From NCBI RefSeq assembly GCF_032854445.1, contig NW_027017973.1, positions 121,715 to 185,714 of the forward strand: a stretch of 64,000 nucleotides of DNA. The letters are read 5' to 3'. The notes under the pieces are model-generated. The model was not told the DNA's origin, did no database searches, and saw nothing but the letters and a program-made list of their open reading frames with translations. A program made the position numbers and the translations under genes. The DNA comes from Liolophura sinensis (taxonomy: Eukaryota > Mollusca > Polyplacophora > Chitonida > Chitonidae). How positions within the stretch are numbered: position 1 is the stretch's first letter; every line of letters starts with the position of its first letter. Shown here piece by piece: positions 1 to 13,100 of this stretch.

Positions 1-110
1 GTAAGAGGCTAATCCGACGTATTTTGTGACGAGAAATCGAATGGTGCAAACCGCGTTGCTCTCCGACCAATACTTTTGGCTGTAGCCACAAATGAATAAT
101 CAATGATGTC

Positions 111-208
111 AAGATCACGTGCCCAGCAACGGCTCTTACTCCATGGAAACCAAGGAAATTTGCAATTTTTCAACAGCTGGAGATGCCTGGCCCAATTGCG
201 CATCCTTT
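111..208 (+). other. Near-invariant monomer segment (positions 111-208)
   Basis: Across copies this stretch shows one common polymorphism, tttgcaa versus tttccaa near position 161, and a two-state site at its left edge (gtcaag/gtccag). Otherwise I find only about a dozen private changes among 116 copies, for example at 2346, 11144, 28811, 34214, 39222, 40313, 42493, 42513, 40850 and 59050. It contains the palindromes CACGTG and CAGCTG, both E-box type, and CCATGG. Conserved boxes inside otherwise drifting satellites are known protein-binding sites in some families, such as the CENP-B box of alpha satellite. No such binding is shown here, so function is inference. Confidence 0.5.
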
Positions 209-276
209 GGCACCTTATTGATGTGGGTCAGTGTTCAATTGTACTTTTTACAGCGGATTGTATCAAGTACCTTTTG

Positions 277-290
277 TTTTTTTTATATAC
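277..290 (+). other. T tract plus TATATA element, length-variable between copies
   Basis: Each monomer carries a run of T after cttgtg or cttttg, followed by atatac or, in the right part of the window only, acatac. The tract is usually T8. T7 and T9 are frequent in the left part, T10 occurs once (20631-20640 region), and one copy lacks the tract entirely. It resembles an A/T promoter element or a Pol III stop, but nothing around it supports a transcription unit. It is best read as the slippage-prone site that causes nearly all normal length variation between monomers. Confidence 0.6.
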
Positions 291-305
291 AAATGGTGTG
301 GTTTT

Positions 306-317
306 TCTACATGTAGA
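306..317. other. 12-bp perfect palindrome in each monomer
   Basis: tctacatgtaga equals its own reverse complement and recurs at this monomer position in nearly every copy. Exceptions are one copy with acatgtacata at 14061-14072 and two copies with ttgtacatgtag at about 50357 and 53108. It could form a short cruciform or bind a dimeric protein, but no functional evidence is visible. Confidence 0.6.
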
Positions 318-425
318 TAAAGACATTGAGTTTGTCTTCGACTTAGAAGTAAGACATTTGCTGGGTGAGTTAAATGGGCTTGGCCCAAAGATTTGACGTC
401 GTCTGGGCTACCGAAGGGCACATAA

Positions 426-548
426 CTTATAATGAAAAGTTGAATATAGTAATGACCAGTCGCGATTGTACATAGTTAATGTAGCCGATTTCAATTCGCA
501 AAAAGACCAGGCAAAAATCCAAAAGTGGAAAAACTGTTCCAATGCTGC
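426..548 (+). other. Variable monomer segment carrying haplotype-defining sites
   Basis: Most subfamily-defining differences cluster here. They are aaaagttg/aaatgttg/aaaattg, gtagcc/gcagcc/gtatcc, aattcgca/aattagca/aataagca, aaaagacc/aaaatgacc/aaaagatc/aaaagaac/aaaagacaag, and gtggaa/gtagaa. The alternatives travel in fixed combinations, which allows monomers to be typed: gcagcc with aaaagatcag in the right half, or gtatcc with aataagca in the left half. The contrast with positions 111-208 is visible by eye. Relaxed constraint, more conversion, or simple chance founder differences could each explain it. Confidence 0.6.
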
Positions 549-591
549 TGGTAAGAGGCTAATCCGACGTATTTTGTGACGAGAAATCGAT

Positions 592-3500
592 TGGTGCAAA
601 CCGCGTTGCTCTCCGACCAATACTTTTGGCTGTAGCCACAAATGAATAATCAATGATGTCAAGATCACGTGCCCAGCAACGGCTCTTACTCCATGGAAAC
701 CAAGGAAATTTGCAATTTTTCAACAGCTGGAGATGCCTGGCCCAATTGCGCATCCTTTGGCACCTTATTGATGTGGGTCAGTGTTCAATTGTACTTTTTA
801 CAGCGGATTGTATCAAGTACCTTGTGTTTTTTTTATATACAAATGGTGTGGTTTTTCTACATGTAGATAAAGACATTGAGTTTGTCTTCGACTTAGAAGT
901 AAGACATTTGCTGGGTGAGTTAAATGGGCTTGGCCCAAAGATTTGACGTCGTCTGGGCTACCGAAGGGCACATAACTTATAATGAAAAGTTGAATATAGT
1001 AATGACCAGTCGCGATTGTACATAGTTAATGTAGCCGATTTCAATTCGCAAAAAGACCAGGCAAAAATCCAAAAGTAGAAAAACTGTTCCAATGCTGCTG
1101 GTAAGAGGCTAATCCGACGTATTTTGTGACGAGAAATCGAATGGTGCAAACCGCGTTGCTCTCCGACCAATACTTTTGGCTGTAGCCACAAATGAATAAT
1201 CAATGATGTCAAGAACACGTGCCCAGCAACGGCTCTTACTCCATGGAAACCAAGGAAATTTCCAATTTTTCAACAGCTGGAGATGCCTGGCCCAATTGCG
1301 CATCCTTTGGCACCTTATTGATGTGGGTCAGTGTTCAATTGTACTTTTTACAGCGGATTGTATCAAGTACCTTTTGTTTTTTTTATATACAAATGGTGTG
1401 GTTTTTCTACATGTAGATAAAGACATTGAGTTTGTCTTCGACTTAGAAGTAAGACATTTGTTGGGTGAGTTAAATGGGCTTGGCCCAAAGATTTGACGTC
1501 GTCTGGGCTACCGAAGGGCACATAACTTATAATGAAAAGTTGAATATAGTAATGACCAGTCGCGATTGTACATAGTTAATGTAGCCGATTTCAATTCGCA
1601 TAAAGACCAGGCAAAAATACAAAAGTGGAAAAACTGTTCCAATGCTGCTGGTAAGAGGCTAATCCGACGTATTTTGTGACGAGAAATCGAATGGTGCAAA
1701 CCGCGTTGCTCTCCGACCAATACTTTTGGCTGTAGCCACAAATGAATAATCAATGATGTCAAGATCACGTGCCCAGCAACGGCTCTTACTCCATGGAAAC
1801 CAAGGAAATTTGCAATTTTTCAACAGCTGGAGATGCCTGGCCCAATTGCGCATCCTTTGGCACCTTATTGATGTGGGTCAGTGTTCAATTGTACTTTTTA
1901 CAGCGGATTGTATCAAGTACCTTGTGTTTTTTTTTATATACAAATGGTGTGGTTTTTCTACATGTAGATAAAGACATTGAGTTTGTCTTCGACTTAGGAG
2001 TAAGACATTTGCTGGGTGAGTTAAATGGGCTTGGCCCAAAGATTTGACGTCGTCTGGGCTACCGAAGGGCACATAACTTATAATGAAATGTTGAATATAG
2101 TAATGACCAGTCGCGATTGTACATAGTTAATGTAGCCGATTTCAATTAGCAAAAAGACCAGGCAAAAATCCAAAAGTGGAAAAACTGTTCCAATGCTGCT
2201 GGTAAGAGGCTAATCCGACGTATTTTGTGACGAGAAATCGAATGGTGCAAACCGCGTTGCTCTCCGACCAATACTTTTGGCTGTAGCCACAAATGAATAA
2301 TCAATGATGTCCAGATCACGTGCCCAGCAACGGCTCTTACTCCATCGAAACCAAGGAAATTTGCAATTTTTCAACAGCTGGAGATGCCTGGCCCAATTGC
2401 GCATCCTTTGGCACCTTATTGATGTGGGTCAGTGTTCAATTGTACTTTTTACAGCGGATTGTATCAAGTACCTTGTGTTTTTTTATATACAAATGGTGTG
2501 GTTTTTCTACATGTAGATAAAGACATTGAGTTTGTCTTCGACTTAGAAGTAAGACATTTGCTGGGTGAGTTAAATGGGCTTGGCCCAAAGATTTGACGTC
2601 GTCTGGGCTACCGAAGGGCACATAACTTATAATGAAAAGTTGAATATAGTAATGACCAGTCGCGATTGTACATAGTTAATGTAGCCGATTTCAATTCGCA
2701 AAAAGACCAGGCAAAAATCCAAAAGTGGAAAAACTGTTCCAATGCTGCTGGTAAGAGGCTAATCCGACGTATTTTGTGACGAGAAATCGATTGGTGCAAA
2801 CCGCGTTGCTCTCCGACCAATACTTTTGGCTGTAGCCACAAATGAATAATCAATGATGTCAAGATCACGTGCCCAGCAACGGCTCTTACTCCATGGAAAC
2901 CAAGGAAATTTGCAATTTTTCAACAGCTGGAGATGCCTGGCCCAATTGCGCATCCTTTGGCACCTTATTGATGTGGGTCAGTGTTCAATTGTACTTTTTA
3001 CAGCGGATTGTATCAAGTACCTTGTGTTTTTTTTTATATACAAATGGTGTGGTTTTTCTACATGTAGATAAAGACATTGAGTTTGTCTTCGACTTAGGAG
3101 TAAGACATTTGTTGGGTGAGTTAAATGGGCTTGGCCCAAAGATTTGACGTCGTCTGGGCTACCGAAGGGCACATAACTTATAATGAAATGTTGAATATAG
3201 TAATGACCAGTCGCGATTGTACATAGTTAATGTAGCCGAATTCAATTAGCAAAAAGACCAGGCAAAAATCCAAAAGTGGAAAAACTGTTCCAATGCTGCT
3301 GGTAAGAGGCTAATCCGACGTATTTTGTGACGAGAAATCGAATTTTGCAAACCACGTTGCTCTCCGACCAATACTTTTGGCTGTAGCCACAAATGAATAA
3401 TCAATGATGTCAAGATCACGTGCCCAGCAACGGCTCTTACTCCATGGAAACCAAGGAAATTTGCAATTTTTCAACAGCTGGAGATGCCTGGCCCAATTGC

Positions 3501-6500
3501 GCATCCTTTGGCACCTTATTGATGTGGGTCAGTGTTCAATTGTACTTTTTACAGCGGATTGTATCAAGTACCTTGTGTTTTTTTATATACAAATGGTGTG
3601 GTTTTTCTACATGTAGATAAAGACATTGAGTTTGTCTTCGACTTAGAAGTAAGACATTTGCTGGGTGAGTTAAATGGGCTTGGCCCAAAGATTTGACGTC
3701 GTCTGGGCTACCGAAGGGCACATAACTTATAATGAAAAGTTGAATATAGTAATGACCAGTCGCGATTGTACATAGTTAATGTAGCCGATTTCAATTAGCA
3801 AAAAGACCAGGCAAAAATCCAAAAGTGGAAAAACTGTTCCAATGCTGCTGGTAAGAGGCTAATCCGACGTATTTTGTGACGAGAAATCGAATGGTGCAAA
3901 CCGCGTTGCTCTCTGACCAATACTTTTGGCTGTAGCCACAAGTGAATAATGAATGATGTCAAGATCACGTGCCCAGCAACGGCTCTTACTCCATGGAAAC
4001 CAAGGAAATTTGCAATTTTTCAACAGCTGGAGATGCCTGGCCCAATTGCGCATCCTTTGGCACCTTATTGATGTGGGTCAGTGTTCAATTGTACTTTTTA
4101 CAGCGGATTGTATCAAGTACCTTGTGTTTTTTTTTATATACAAATGGTGTGGTTTTTCTACATGTAGATAAAGACATTGAGTTTGTCTTCGACTTAGGAG
4201 TAAGACATTTGCTGGGTGAGTTAAATGGGCTTGGCCCAAAGATTTGACGTCGTCTGGGCTACCGAAGGGCACATAACTTATAATGAAATGTTGAATATAG
4301 TAATGACCAGTCGCGATTGTACATAGTTAATGTAGCCGATTTCAATTAGCAAAAAGACCAGGCAAAAATCCAAAAGTGGAAAAACTGTTCCAATGCTGCT
4401 GGTAAGAGGCTAATCCGACGTATTTTGTGACGAGAAATCGAATGGTGCAAACCGCGTTGCTCTCCGACCAATACTTTTGGCTGTAGCCACAAATGAATAA
4501 TGAAGGATGTCAAGATCACGTGCCCAGCAACGGCTCTTACTCCATGGAAACCAAGGAAATTTCCAATTTTTCAACAGCTGGAGATGCCTGGCCCAATTGC
4601 GCATCCTTTGGCACCTTATTGATGTGGGTCAGTGTTCAATTGTACTTTTTACAGCGGATTGTATCAAGTACCTTGTGTTTTTTTATATACAAATGGTGTG
4701 GTTTTTCTACATGTAGATAAAGACATTGAGTTTGTCTTCGACTTAGAAGTAAGACATTTGCTGGGTGAGTTAAATGGGCTTGGCCCAAAGATTTGACGTC
4801 GTCTGGGCTACCGAAGGGCACATAACTTATAATGAAAAGTTGAATATAGTAATGACCAGTCGCGATTGTACATAGTTAATGTAGCCGATTTCAATTCGCA
4901 AAAAGACCAGGCAAAAATCCAAAAGTGGAAAAACTGTTCCAATGCTGCTGGTAAGAGGCTAATCCGACGTATTTTGTGACGAGAAATCGATTGGTGCAAA
5001 CCGCGTTGCTCTCCGACCAATACTTTTGGCTGTAGCCACAAATGAATAATCAATGATGTCAAGATCACGTGCCCAGCAACGGCTCTTACTCCATGGAAAC
5101 CAAGGAAATTTCCAATTTTTCAACAGCTGGAGATGCCTGGCCCAATTGCGCATCCTTTGGCACCTTTTTGATGTGGGTCAGTGTTCAATTGTACTTTTTA
5201 CAGCGGATTGTATCAAGTACCTTTTGTTTTTTTTATATACAAATGGTGTGGTTTTTCTACATGTAGATAAAGACATTGAGTTTGTCTTCGACTTAGGAGT
5301 AAGACATTTGCTGGGTGAGTTAAATGGGCTTGGCCCAAAGATTTGACGTCGTCTGGGCTACCGAAGGGCACATAACTTATAATGAAATGTTGAATATAGT
5401 AATGACCAGTCGCGATTGTACATAGTTAATGTAGCCGATTTCAATTAGCAAAAAGACCAGGCAAAAATCCAAAAGTGGAAAAACTGTTCCAATGCTGCTG
5501 GTAAGAGGCTAATCTGACGTATTTTGTGACGAGAAATCGAATGGTGCAAACCGCGTTGCTCTCTGACCAATACTTTTGGCTGTAGCCACAAGTGAATAAT
5601 GAATGATGTCAAGATCACGTGCCCAGCAACGGCTCTTACTCCATGGAAACCAAGGAAATTTGCAATTTTTCAACAGCTGGAGATGCCTGGCCCAATTGCG
5701 CATCCTTTGGCACCTTATTGATGTGGGTCAGTGTTCAATTGTACTTTTTACAGCGGATTGTATCAAGTACCTTGTGTTTTTTTTTATATACAAATGGTGT
5801 GGTTTTTCTACATGTAGATAAAGACATTGAGTTTGTCTTCGACTTAGGAGTAAGACATTTGCTGGGTGAGTTAAATGGGCTTGGCCCAAAGATTTGACGT
5901 CGTCTGGGCTACCGAAGGGCACATAACTTATAATGAAATGTTGAATATAGTAATGACCAGTCGCGATTGTACATAGTTAATGTAGCCGATTTCAATTAGC
6001 AAAAAGACCAGGCAAAAATCCAAAAGTGGAAAAACTGTTCCAATGCTGCTGGTAAGAGGCTAATCCGACGTATTTTGTGACGAGAAATCGAATGGTGCAA
6101 ACCGCGTTGCTCTCCGACCAATACTTTTGGCTGTAGCCACAAATGAATAATCAATGATGTCCAGATCACGTGCCCAGCAACGGCTCTTACTCCATGGAAA
6201 CCAAGGAAATTTGCAATTTTTCAACAGCTGGAGATGCCTGGCCCAATTGCGCATCCTTTGGCACCTTATTGATGTGGGTCAGTGTTCAATTGTACTTTTT
6301 ACAGCGGATTGTATCAAGTACCTTGTGTTTTTTTATATACAAATGGTGTGGTTTTTCTACATGTAGATAAAGACATTGAGTTTGTCTTCGACTTAGAAGT
6401 AAGACATTTGCTGGGTGAGTTAAATGGGCTTGGCCCAAAGATTTGACGTCGTCTGGGCTACCGAAGGGCACATAACTTATAATGAAAAGTTGAATATAGT

Positions 6501-7191
6501 AATGACCAGTCGCGATTGTACATAGTTAATGTAGCCGATTTCAATTCGCAAAAAGACCAGGCAAAAATCCAAAAGTAGAAAAACTGTTCCAATGCTGCTG
6601 GTAAGAGGCTAATCCGACGTATTTTGTGACGAGAAATCGATTGGTGCAAACCGCGTTGCTCTCCGACCAATACTTTTGGCTGTAGCCACAAATGAATAAT
6701 CAATGATGTCAAGATCACGTGCCCAGCAACGGCTCTTACTCCATGGAAACCAAGGAAATTTGCAATTTTTCAACAGCTGGAGATGCCTGGCCCAATTGCG
6801 CATCCTTTGGCACCTTATTGATGTGGGTCAGTGTTCAATTGTACTTTTTACAGCGGATTGTATCAAGTACCTTTTGTTTTTTTTATATACAAATGGTGTG
6901 GTTTTTCTACATGTAGATAAAGACATTGAGTTTGTCTTCGACTTAGAAGTAAGACATTTGTTGGGTGAGTTAAATGGGCTTGGCCCAAAGATTTGACGTC
7001 GTCTGGGCTACCGAAGGGCACATAACTTATAATGAAAAATTGAATATAGTAATGACCAGTCGCGATTGTACATAGCTAATGTATCCGATTTCAATAAGCA
7101 AAAAGGCCAGGCAAAAATCCAAAAGTGGAAAAACTGTTCCAATGCTGCTGGTAAGAGGCTAATCCGACGTATTTTGTGACGAGAAATCGAA
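592..7191 (+). repeat. 12-monomer higher-order repeat, copy 1 (6600 bp)
   Basis: Every base from 592 on matches the base 6600 further along, with two exceptions found by line-by-line comparison (4544/11144 and 7465/14065). The left limit is base 591, T here and A at 7191. Monomers begin at 551, 1101, 1651, 2202, 2751, 3302, 3851, 4402, 4951, 5501, 6052 and 6601. Private markers that identify this unit are aagaacacg (1215), catcgaaa (2346), the aattttgc/accacg pair (3343-3354), tgaaggatg (4501), cctttttgatg (5163), aatctgacg (5515) and aaaaggccag (7101). The 549- and 551-bp monomers inside cancel out, so the unit is exactly 6600 bp. Confidence 0.93.
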
Positions 7192-10100
7192 TGGTGCAAA
7201 CCGCGTTGCTCTCCGACCAATACTTTTGGCTGTAGCCACAAATGAATAATCAATGATGTCAAGATCACGTGCCCAGCAACGGCTCTTACTCCATGGAAAC
7301 CAAGGAAATTTGCAATTTTTCAACAGCTGGAGATGCCTGGCCCAATTGCGCATCCTTTGGCACCTTATTGATGTGGGTCAGTGTTCAATTGTACTTTTTA
7401 CAGCGGATTGTATCAAGTACCTTGTGTTTTTTTTATATACAAATGGTGTGGTTTTTCTACATGTAGATAAAGACATTGAGTTTGTCTTCGACTTAGAAGT
7501 AAGACATTTGCTGGGTGAGTTAAATGGGCTTGGCCCAAAGATTTGACGTCGTCTGGGCTACCGAAGGGCACATAACTTATAATGAAAAGTTGAATATAGT
7601 AATGACCAGTCGCGATTGTACATAGTTAATGTAGCCGATTTCAATTCGCAAAAAGACCAGGCAAAAATCCAAAAGTAGAAAAACTGTTCCAATGCTGCTG
7701 GTAAGAGGCTAATCCGACGTATTTTGTGACGAGAAATCGAATGGTGCAAACCGCGTTGCTCTCCGACCAATACTTTTGGCTGTAGCCACAAATGAATAAT
7801 CAATGATGTCAAGAACACGTGCCCAGCAACGGCTCTTACTCCATGGAAACCAAGGAAATTTCCAATTTTTCAACAGCTGGAGATGCCTGGCCCAATTGCG
7901 CATCCTTTGGCACCTTATTGATGTGGGTCAGTGTTCAATTGTACTTTTTACAGCGGATTGTATCAAGTACCTTTTGTTTTTTTTATATACAAATGGTGTG
8001 GTTTTTCTACATGTAGATAAAGACATTGAGTTTGTCTTCGACTTAGAAGTAAGACATTTGTTGGGTGAGTTAAATGGGCTTGGCCCAAAGATTTGACGTC
8101 GTCTGGGCTACCGAAGGGCACATAACTTATAATGAAAAGTTGAATATAGTAATGACCAGTCGCGATTGTACATAGTTAATGTAGCCGATTTCAATTCGCA
8201 TAAAGACCAGGCAAAAATACAAAAGTGGAAAAACTGTTCCAATGCTGCTGGTAAGAGGCTAATCCGACGTATTTTGTGACGAGAAATCGAATGGTGCAAA
8301 CCGCGTTGCTCTCCGACCAATACTTTTGGCTGTAGCCACAAATGAATAATCAATGATGTCAAGATCACGTGCCCAGCAACGGCTCTTACTCCATGGAAAC
8401 CAAGGAAATTTGCAATTTTTCAACAGCTGGAGATGCCTGGCCCAATTGCGCATCCTTTGGCACCTTATTGATGTGGGTCAGTGTTCAATTGTACTTTTTA
8501 CAGCGGATTGTATCAAGTACCTTGTGTTTTTTTTTATATACAAATGGTGTGGTTTTTCTACATGTAGATAAAGACATTGAGTTTGTCTTCGACTTAGGAG
8601 TAAGACATTTGCTGGGTGAGTTAAATGGGCTTGGCCCAAAGATTTGACGTCGTCTGGGCTACCGAAGGGCACATAACTTATAATGAAATGTTGAATATAG
8701 TAATGACCAGTCGCGATTGTACATAGTTAATGTAGCCGATTTCAATTAGCAAAAAGACCAGGCAAAAATCCAAAAGTGGAAAAACTGTTCCAATGCTGCT
8801 GGTAAGAGGCTAATCCGACGTATTTTGTGACGAGAAATCGAATGGTGCAAACCGCGTTGCTCTCCGACCAATACTTTTGGCTGTAGCCACAAATGAATAA
8901 TCAATGATGTCCAGATCACGTGCCCAGCAACGGCTCTTACTCCATCGAAACCAAGGAAATTTGCAATTTTTCAACAGCTGGAGATGCCTGGCCCAATTGC
9001 GCATCCTTTGGCACCTTATTGATGTGGGTCAGTGTTCAATTGTACTTTTTACAGCGGATTGTATCAAGTACCTTGTGTTTTTTTATATACAAATGGTGTG
9101 GTTTTTCTACATGTAGATAAAGACATTGAGTTTGTCTTCGACTTAGAAGTAAGACATTTGCTGGGTGAGTTAAATGGGCTTGGCCCAAAGATTTGACGTC
9201 GTCTGGGCTACCGAAGGGCACATAACTTATAATGAAAAGTTGAATATAGTAATGACCAGTCGCGATTGTACATAGTTAATGTAGCCGATTTCAATTCGCA
9301 AAAAGACCAGGCAAAAATCCAAAAGTGGAAAAACTGTTCCAATGCTGCTGGTAAGAGGCTAATCCGACGTATTTTGTGACGAGAAATCGATTGGTGCAAA
9401 CCGCGTTGCTCTCCGACCAATACTTTTGGCTGTAGCCACAAATGAATAATCAATGATGTCAAGATCACGTGCCCAGCAACGGCTCTTACTCCATGGAAAC
9501 CAAGGAAATTTGCAATTTTTCAACAGCTGGAGATGCCTGGCCCAATTGCGCATCCTTTGGCACCTTATTGATGTGGGTCAGTGTTCAATTGTACTTTTTA
9601 CAGCGGATTGTATCAAGTACCTTGTGTTTTTTTTTATATACAAATGGTGTGGTTTTTCTACATGTAGATAAAGACATTGAGTTTGTCTTCGACTTAGGAG
9701 TAAGACATTTGTTGGGTGAGTTAAATGGGCTTGGCCCAAAGATTTGACGTCGTCTGGGCTACCGAAGGGCACATAACTTATAATGAAATGTTGAATATAG
9801 TAATGACCAGTCGCGATTGTACATAGTTAATGTAGCCGAATTCAATTAGCAAAAAGACCAGGCAAAAATCCAAAAGTGGAAAAACTGTTCCAATGCTGCT
9901 GGTAAGAGGCTAATCCGACGTATTTTGTGACGAGAAATCGAATTTTGCAAACCACGTTGCTCTCCGACCAATACTTTTGGCTGTAGCCACAAATGAATAA
10001 TCAATGATGTCAAGATCACGTGCCCAGCAACGGCTCTTACTCCATGGAAACCAAGGAAATTTGCAATTTTTCAACAGCTGGAGATGCCTGGCCCAATTGC

Positions 10101-13100
10101 GCATCCTTTGGCACCTTATTGATGTGGGTCAGTGTTCAATTGTACTTTTTACAGCGGATTGTATCAAGTACCTTGTGTTTTTTTATATACAAATGGTGTG
10201 GTTTTTCTACATGTAGATAAAGACATTGAGTTTGTCTTCGACTTAGAAGTAAGACATTTGCTGGGTGAGTTAAATGGGCTTGGCCCAAAGATTTGACGTC
10301 GTCTGGGCTACCGAAGGGCACATAACTTATAATGAAAAGTTGAATATAGTAATGACCAGTCGCGATTGTACATAGTTAATGTAGCCGATTTCAATTAGCA
10401 AAAAGACCAGGCAAAAATCCAAAAGTGGAAAAACTGTTCCAATGCTGCTGGTAAGAGGCTAATCCGACGTATTTTGTGACGAGAAATCGAATGGTGCAAA
10501 CCGCGTTGCTCTCTGACCAATACTTTTGGCTGTAGCCACAAGTGAATAATGAATGATGTCAAGATCACGTGCCCAGCAACGGCTCTTACTCCATGGAAAC
10601 CAAGGAAATTTGCAATTTTTCAACAGCTGGAGATGCCTGGCCCAATTGCGCATCCTTTGGCACCTTATTGATGTGGGTCAGTGTTCAATTGTACTTTTTA
10701 CAGCGGATTGTATCAAGTACCTTGTGTTTTTTTTTATATACAAATGGTGTGGTTTTTCTACATGTAGATAAAGACATTGAGTTTGTCTTCGACTTAGGAG
10801 TAAGACATTTGCTGGGTGAGTTAAATGGGCTTGGCCCAAAGATTTGACGTCGTCTGGGCTACCGAAGGGCACATAACTTATAATGAAATGTTGAATATAG
10901 TAATGACCAGTCGCGATTGTACATAGTTAATGTAGCCGATTTCAATTAGCAAAAAGACCAGGCAAAAATCCAAAAGTGGAAAAACTGTTCCAATGCTGCT
11001 GGTAAGAGGCTAATCCGACGTATTTTGTGACGAGAAATCGAATGGTGCAAACCGCGTTGCTCTCCGACCAATACTTTTGGCTGTAGCCACAAATGAATAA
11101 TGAAGGATGTCAAGATCACGTGCCCAGCAACGGCTCTTACTCCGTGGAAACCAAGGAAATTTCCAATTTTTCAACAGCTGGAGATGCCTGGCCCAATTGC
11201 GCATCCTTTGGCACCTTATTGATGTGGGTCAGTGTTCAATTGTACTTTTTACAGCGGATTGTATCAAGTACCTTGTGTTTTTTTATATACAAATGGTGTG
11301 GTTTTTCTACATGTAGATAAAGACATTGAGTTTGTCTTCGACTTAGAAGTAAGACATTTGCTGGGTGAGTTAAATGGGCTTGGCCCAAAGATTTGACGTC
11401 GTCTGGGCTACCGAAGGGCACATAACTTATAATGAAAAGTTGAATATAGTAATGACCAGTCGCGATTGTACATAGTTAATGTAGCCGATTTCAATTCGCA
11501 AAAAGACCAGGCAAAAATCCAAAAGTGGAAAAACTGTTCCAATGCTGCTGGTAAGAGGCTAATCCGACGTATTTTGTGACGAGAAATCGATTGGTGCAAA
11601 CCGCGTTGCTCTCCGACCAATACTTTTGGCTGTAGCCACAAATGAATAATCAATGATGTCAAGATCACGTGCCCAGCAACGGCTCTTACTCCATGGAAAC
11701 CAAGGAAATTTCCAATTTTTCAACAGCTGGAGATGCCTGGCCCAATTGCGCATCCTTTGGCACCTTTTTGATGTGGGTCAGTGTTCAATTGTACTTTTTA
11801 CAGCGGATTGTATCAAGTACCTTTTGTTTTTTTTATATACAAATGGTGTGGTTTTTCTACATGTAGATAAAGACATTGAGTTTGTCTTCGACTTAGGAGT
11901 AAGACATTTGCTGGGTGAGTTAAATGGGCTTGGCCCAAAGATTTGACGTCGTCTGGGCTACCGAAGGGCACATAACTTATAATGAAATGTTGAATATAGT
12001 AATGACCAGTCGCGATTGTACATAGTTAATGTAGCCGATTTCAATTAGCAAAAAGACCAGGCAAAAATCCAAAAGTGGAAAAACTGTTCCAATGCTGCTG
12101 GTAAGAGGCTAATCTGACGTATTTTGTGACGAGAAATCGAATGGTGCAAACCGCGTTGCTCTCTGACCAATACTTTTGGCTGTAGCCACAAGTGAATAAT
12201 GAATGATGTCAAGATCACGTGCCCAGCAACGGCTCTTACTCCATGGAAACCAAGGAAATTTGCAATTTTTCAACAGCTGGAGATGCCTGGCCCAATTGCG
12301 CATCCTTTGGCACCTTATTGATGTGGGTCAGTGTTCAATTGTACTTTTTACAGCGGATTGTATCAAGTACCTTGTGTTTTTTTTTATATACAAATGGTGT
12401 GGTTTTTCTACATGTAGATAAAGACATTGAGTTTGTCTTCGACTTAGGAGTAAGACATTTGCTGGGTGAGTTAAATGGGCTTGGCCCAAAGATTTGACGT
12501 CGTCTGGGCTACCGAAGGGCACATAACTTATAATGAAATGTTGAATATAGTAATGACCAGTCGCGATTGTACATAGTTAATGTAGCCGATTTCAATTAGC
12601 AAAAAGACCAGGCAAAAATCCAAAAGTGGAAAAACTGTTCCAATGCTGCTGGTAAGAGGCTAATCCGACGTATTTTGTGACGAGAAATCGAATGGTGCAA
12701 ACCGCGTTGCTCTCCGACCAATACTTTTGGCTGTAGCCACAAATGAATAATCAATGATGTCCAGATCACGTGCCCAGCAACGGCTCTTACTCCATGGAAA
12801 CCAAGGAAATTTGCAATTTTTCAACAGCTGGAGATGCCTGGCCCAATTGCGCATCCTTTGGCACCTTATTGATGTGGGTCAGTGTTCAATTGTACTTTTT
12901 ACAGCGGATTGTATCAAGTACCTTGTGTTTTTTTATATACAAATGGTGTGGTTTTTCTACATGTAGATAAAGACATTGAGTTTGTCTTCGACTTAGAAGT
13001 AAGACATTTGCTGGGTGAGTTAAATGGGCTTGGCCCAAAGATTTGACGTCGTCTGGGCTACCGAAGGGCACATAACTTATAATGAAAAGTTGAATATAGT

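Larger units (their letters stand above)
1..550 (+). repeat. Representative monomer (monomer 1) and its internal landmarks
   Basis: This copy defines monomer numbering; position 1 is the g of gtaagaggct. G+C is 225 of 550, and it is uneven: 254-360 is A/T-rich and 361-420 is G/C-rich. Landmarks are CACGTG at 116-121, CCATGG at 141-146, CAGCTG at 174-179, CAATTG at 193-198 and 236-241, an eight-T tract at 277-284 running into TATATA, a 12-bp palindrome at 306-317, GACGTC at 395-400 and TGTACA at 467-472. The monomer has stops in all frames on both strands. It shows no shorter internal tandem period that I can see. Phase is arbitrary: the true unit boundary cannot be set from an uninterrupted array. 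Confidence 0.95.

Noticed and set aside
70-110. Hairpin ggctgtagcc as a functional structured RNA
   Set aside because: The stem is only five base pairs (tggct/agcca) with a two-base loop and has no extension, so it is too weak to call.
160-180. Sm-site-like aatttttc suggesting an snRNA or spliced-leader RNA
   Set aside because: The usual following G is absent (C instead). No flanking stable stem or upstream promoter element was found.
9-203. Recurring - strand frame of 64 codons present in almost every copy
   Set aside because: It is conserved only because the underlying DNA is conserved. It lies antisense to two other equally persistent frames, and I find no recognisable domain.
277-300. 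Promoter (TATATA) with a short gene downstream
   Set aside because: The element is changed to acata in many right-half copies and lost with the tract at 43728-43740. There is no downstream coding frame that stays open across copies.
103-396. Recurring + strand frame of up to 97 codons in nearly every monomer
   Set aside because: Its second half passes through the variable T tract, so T7 and T9 copies shift frame and end at 70-75 codons or switch to another frame. Recurrent variants (I/F, L/V, Y/H, V/D, E/G) are mostly amino-acid changing. There is no start context or family match that I can name.
430-520. CENP-B-box-like motif at ttcgcaaaaagaccag or at ttcgacttagaagtaa
   Set aside because: Only the TTCG and one A position fit; the CGGG end is missing in both. 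The first also varies between ttcg and ttag among copies.
408-668. Recurring - strand frame of 86 codons
   Set aside because: It overlaps other frames on both strands of the same bases, and it is closed in many copies (those with aattagca lack it). No conserved domain is recognisable; it is a by-product of repeat composition.
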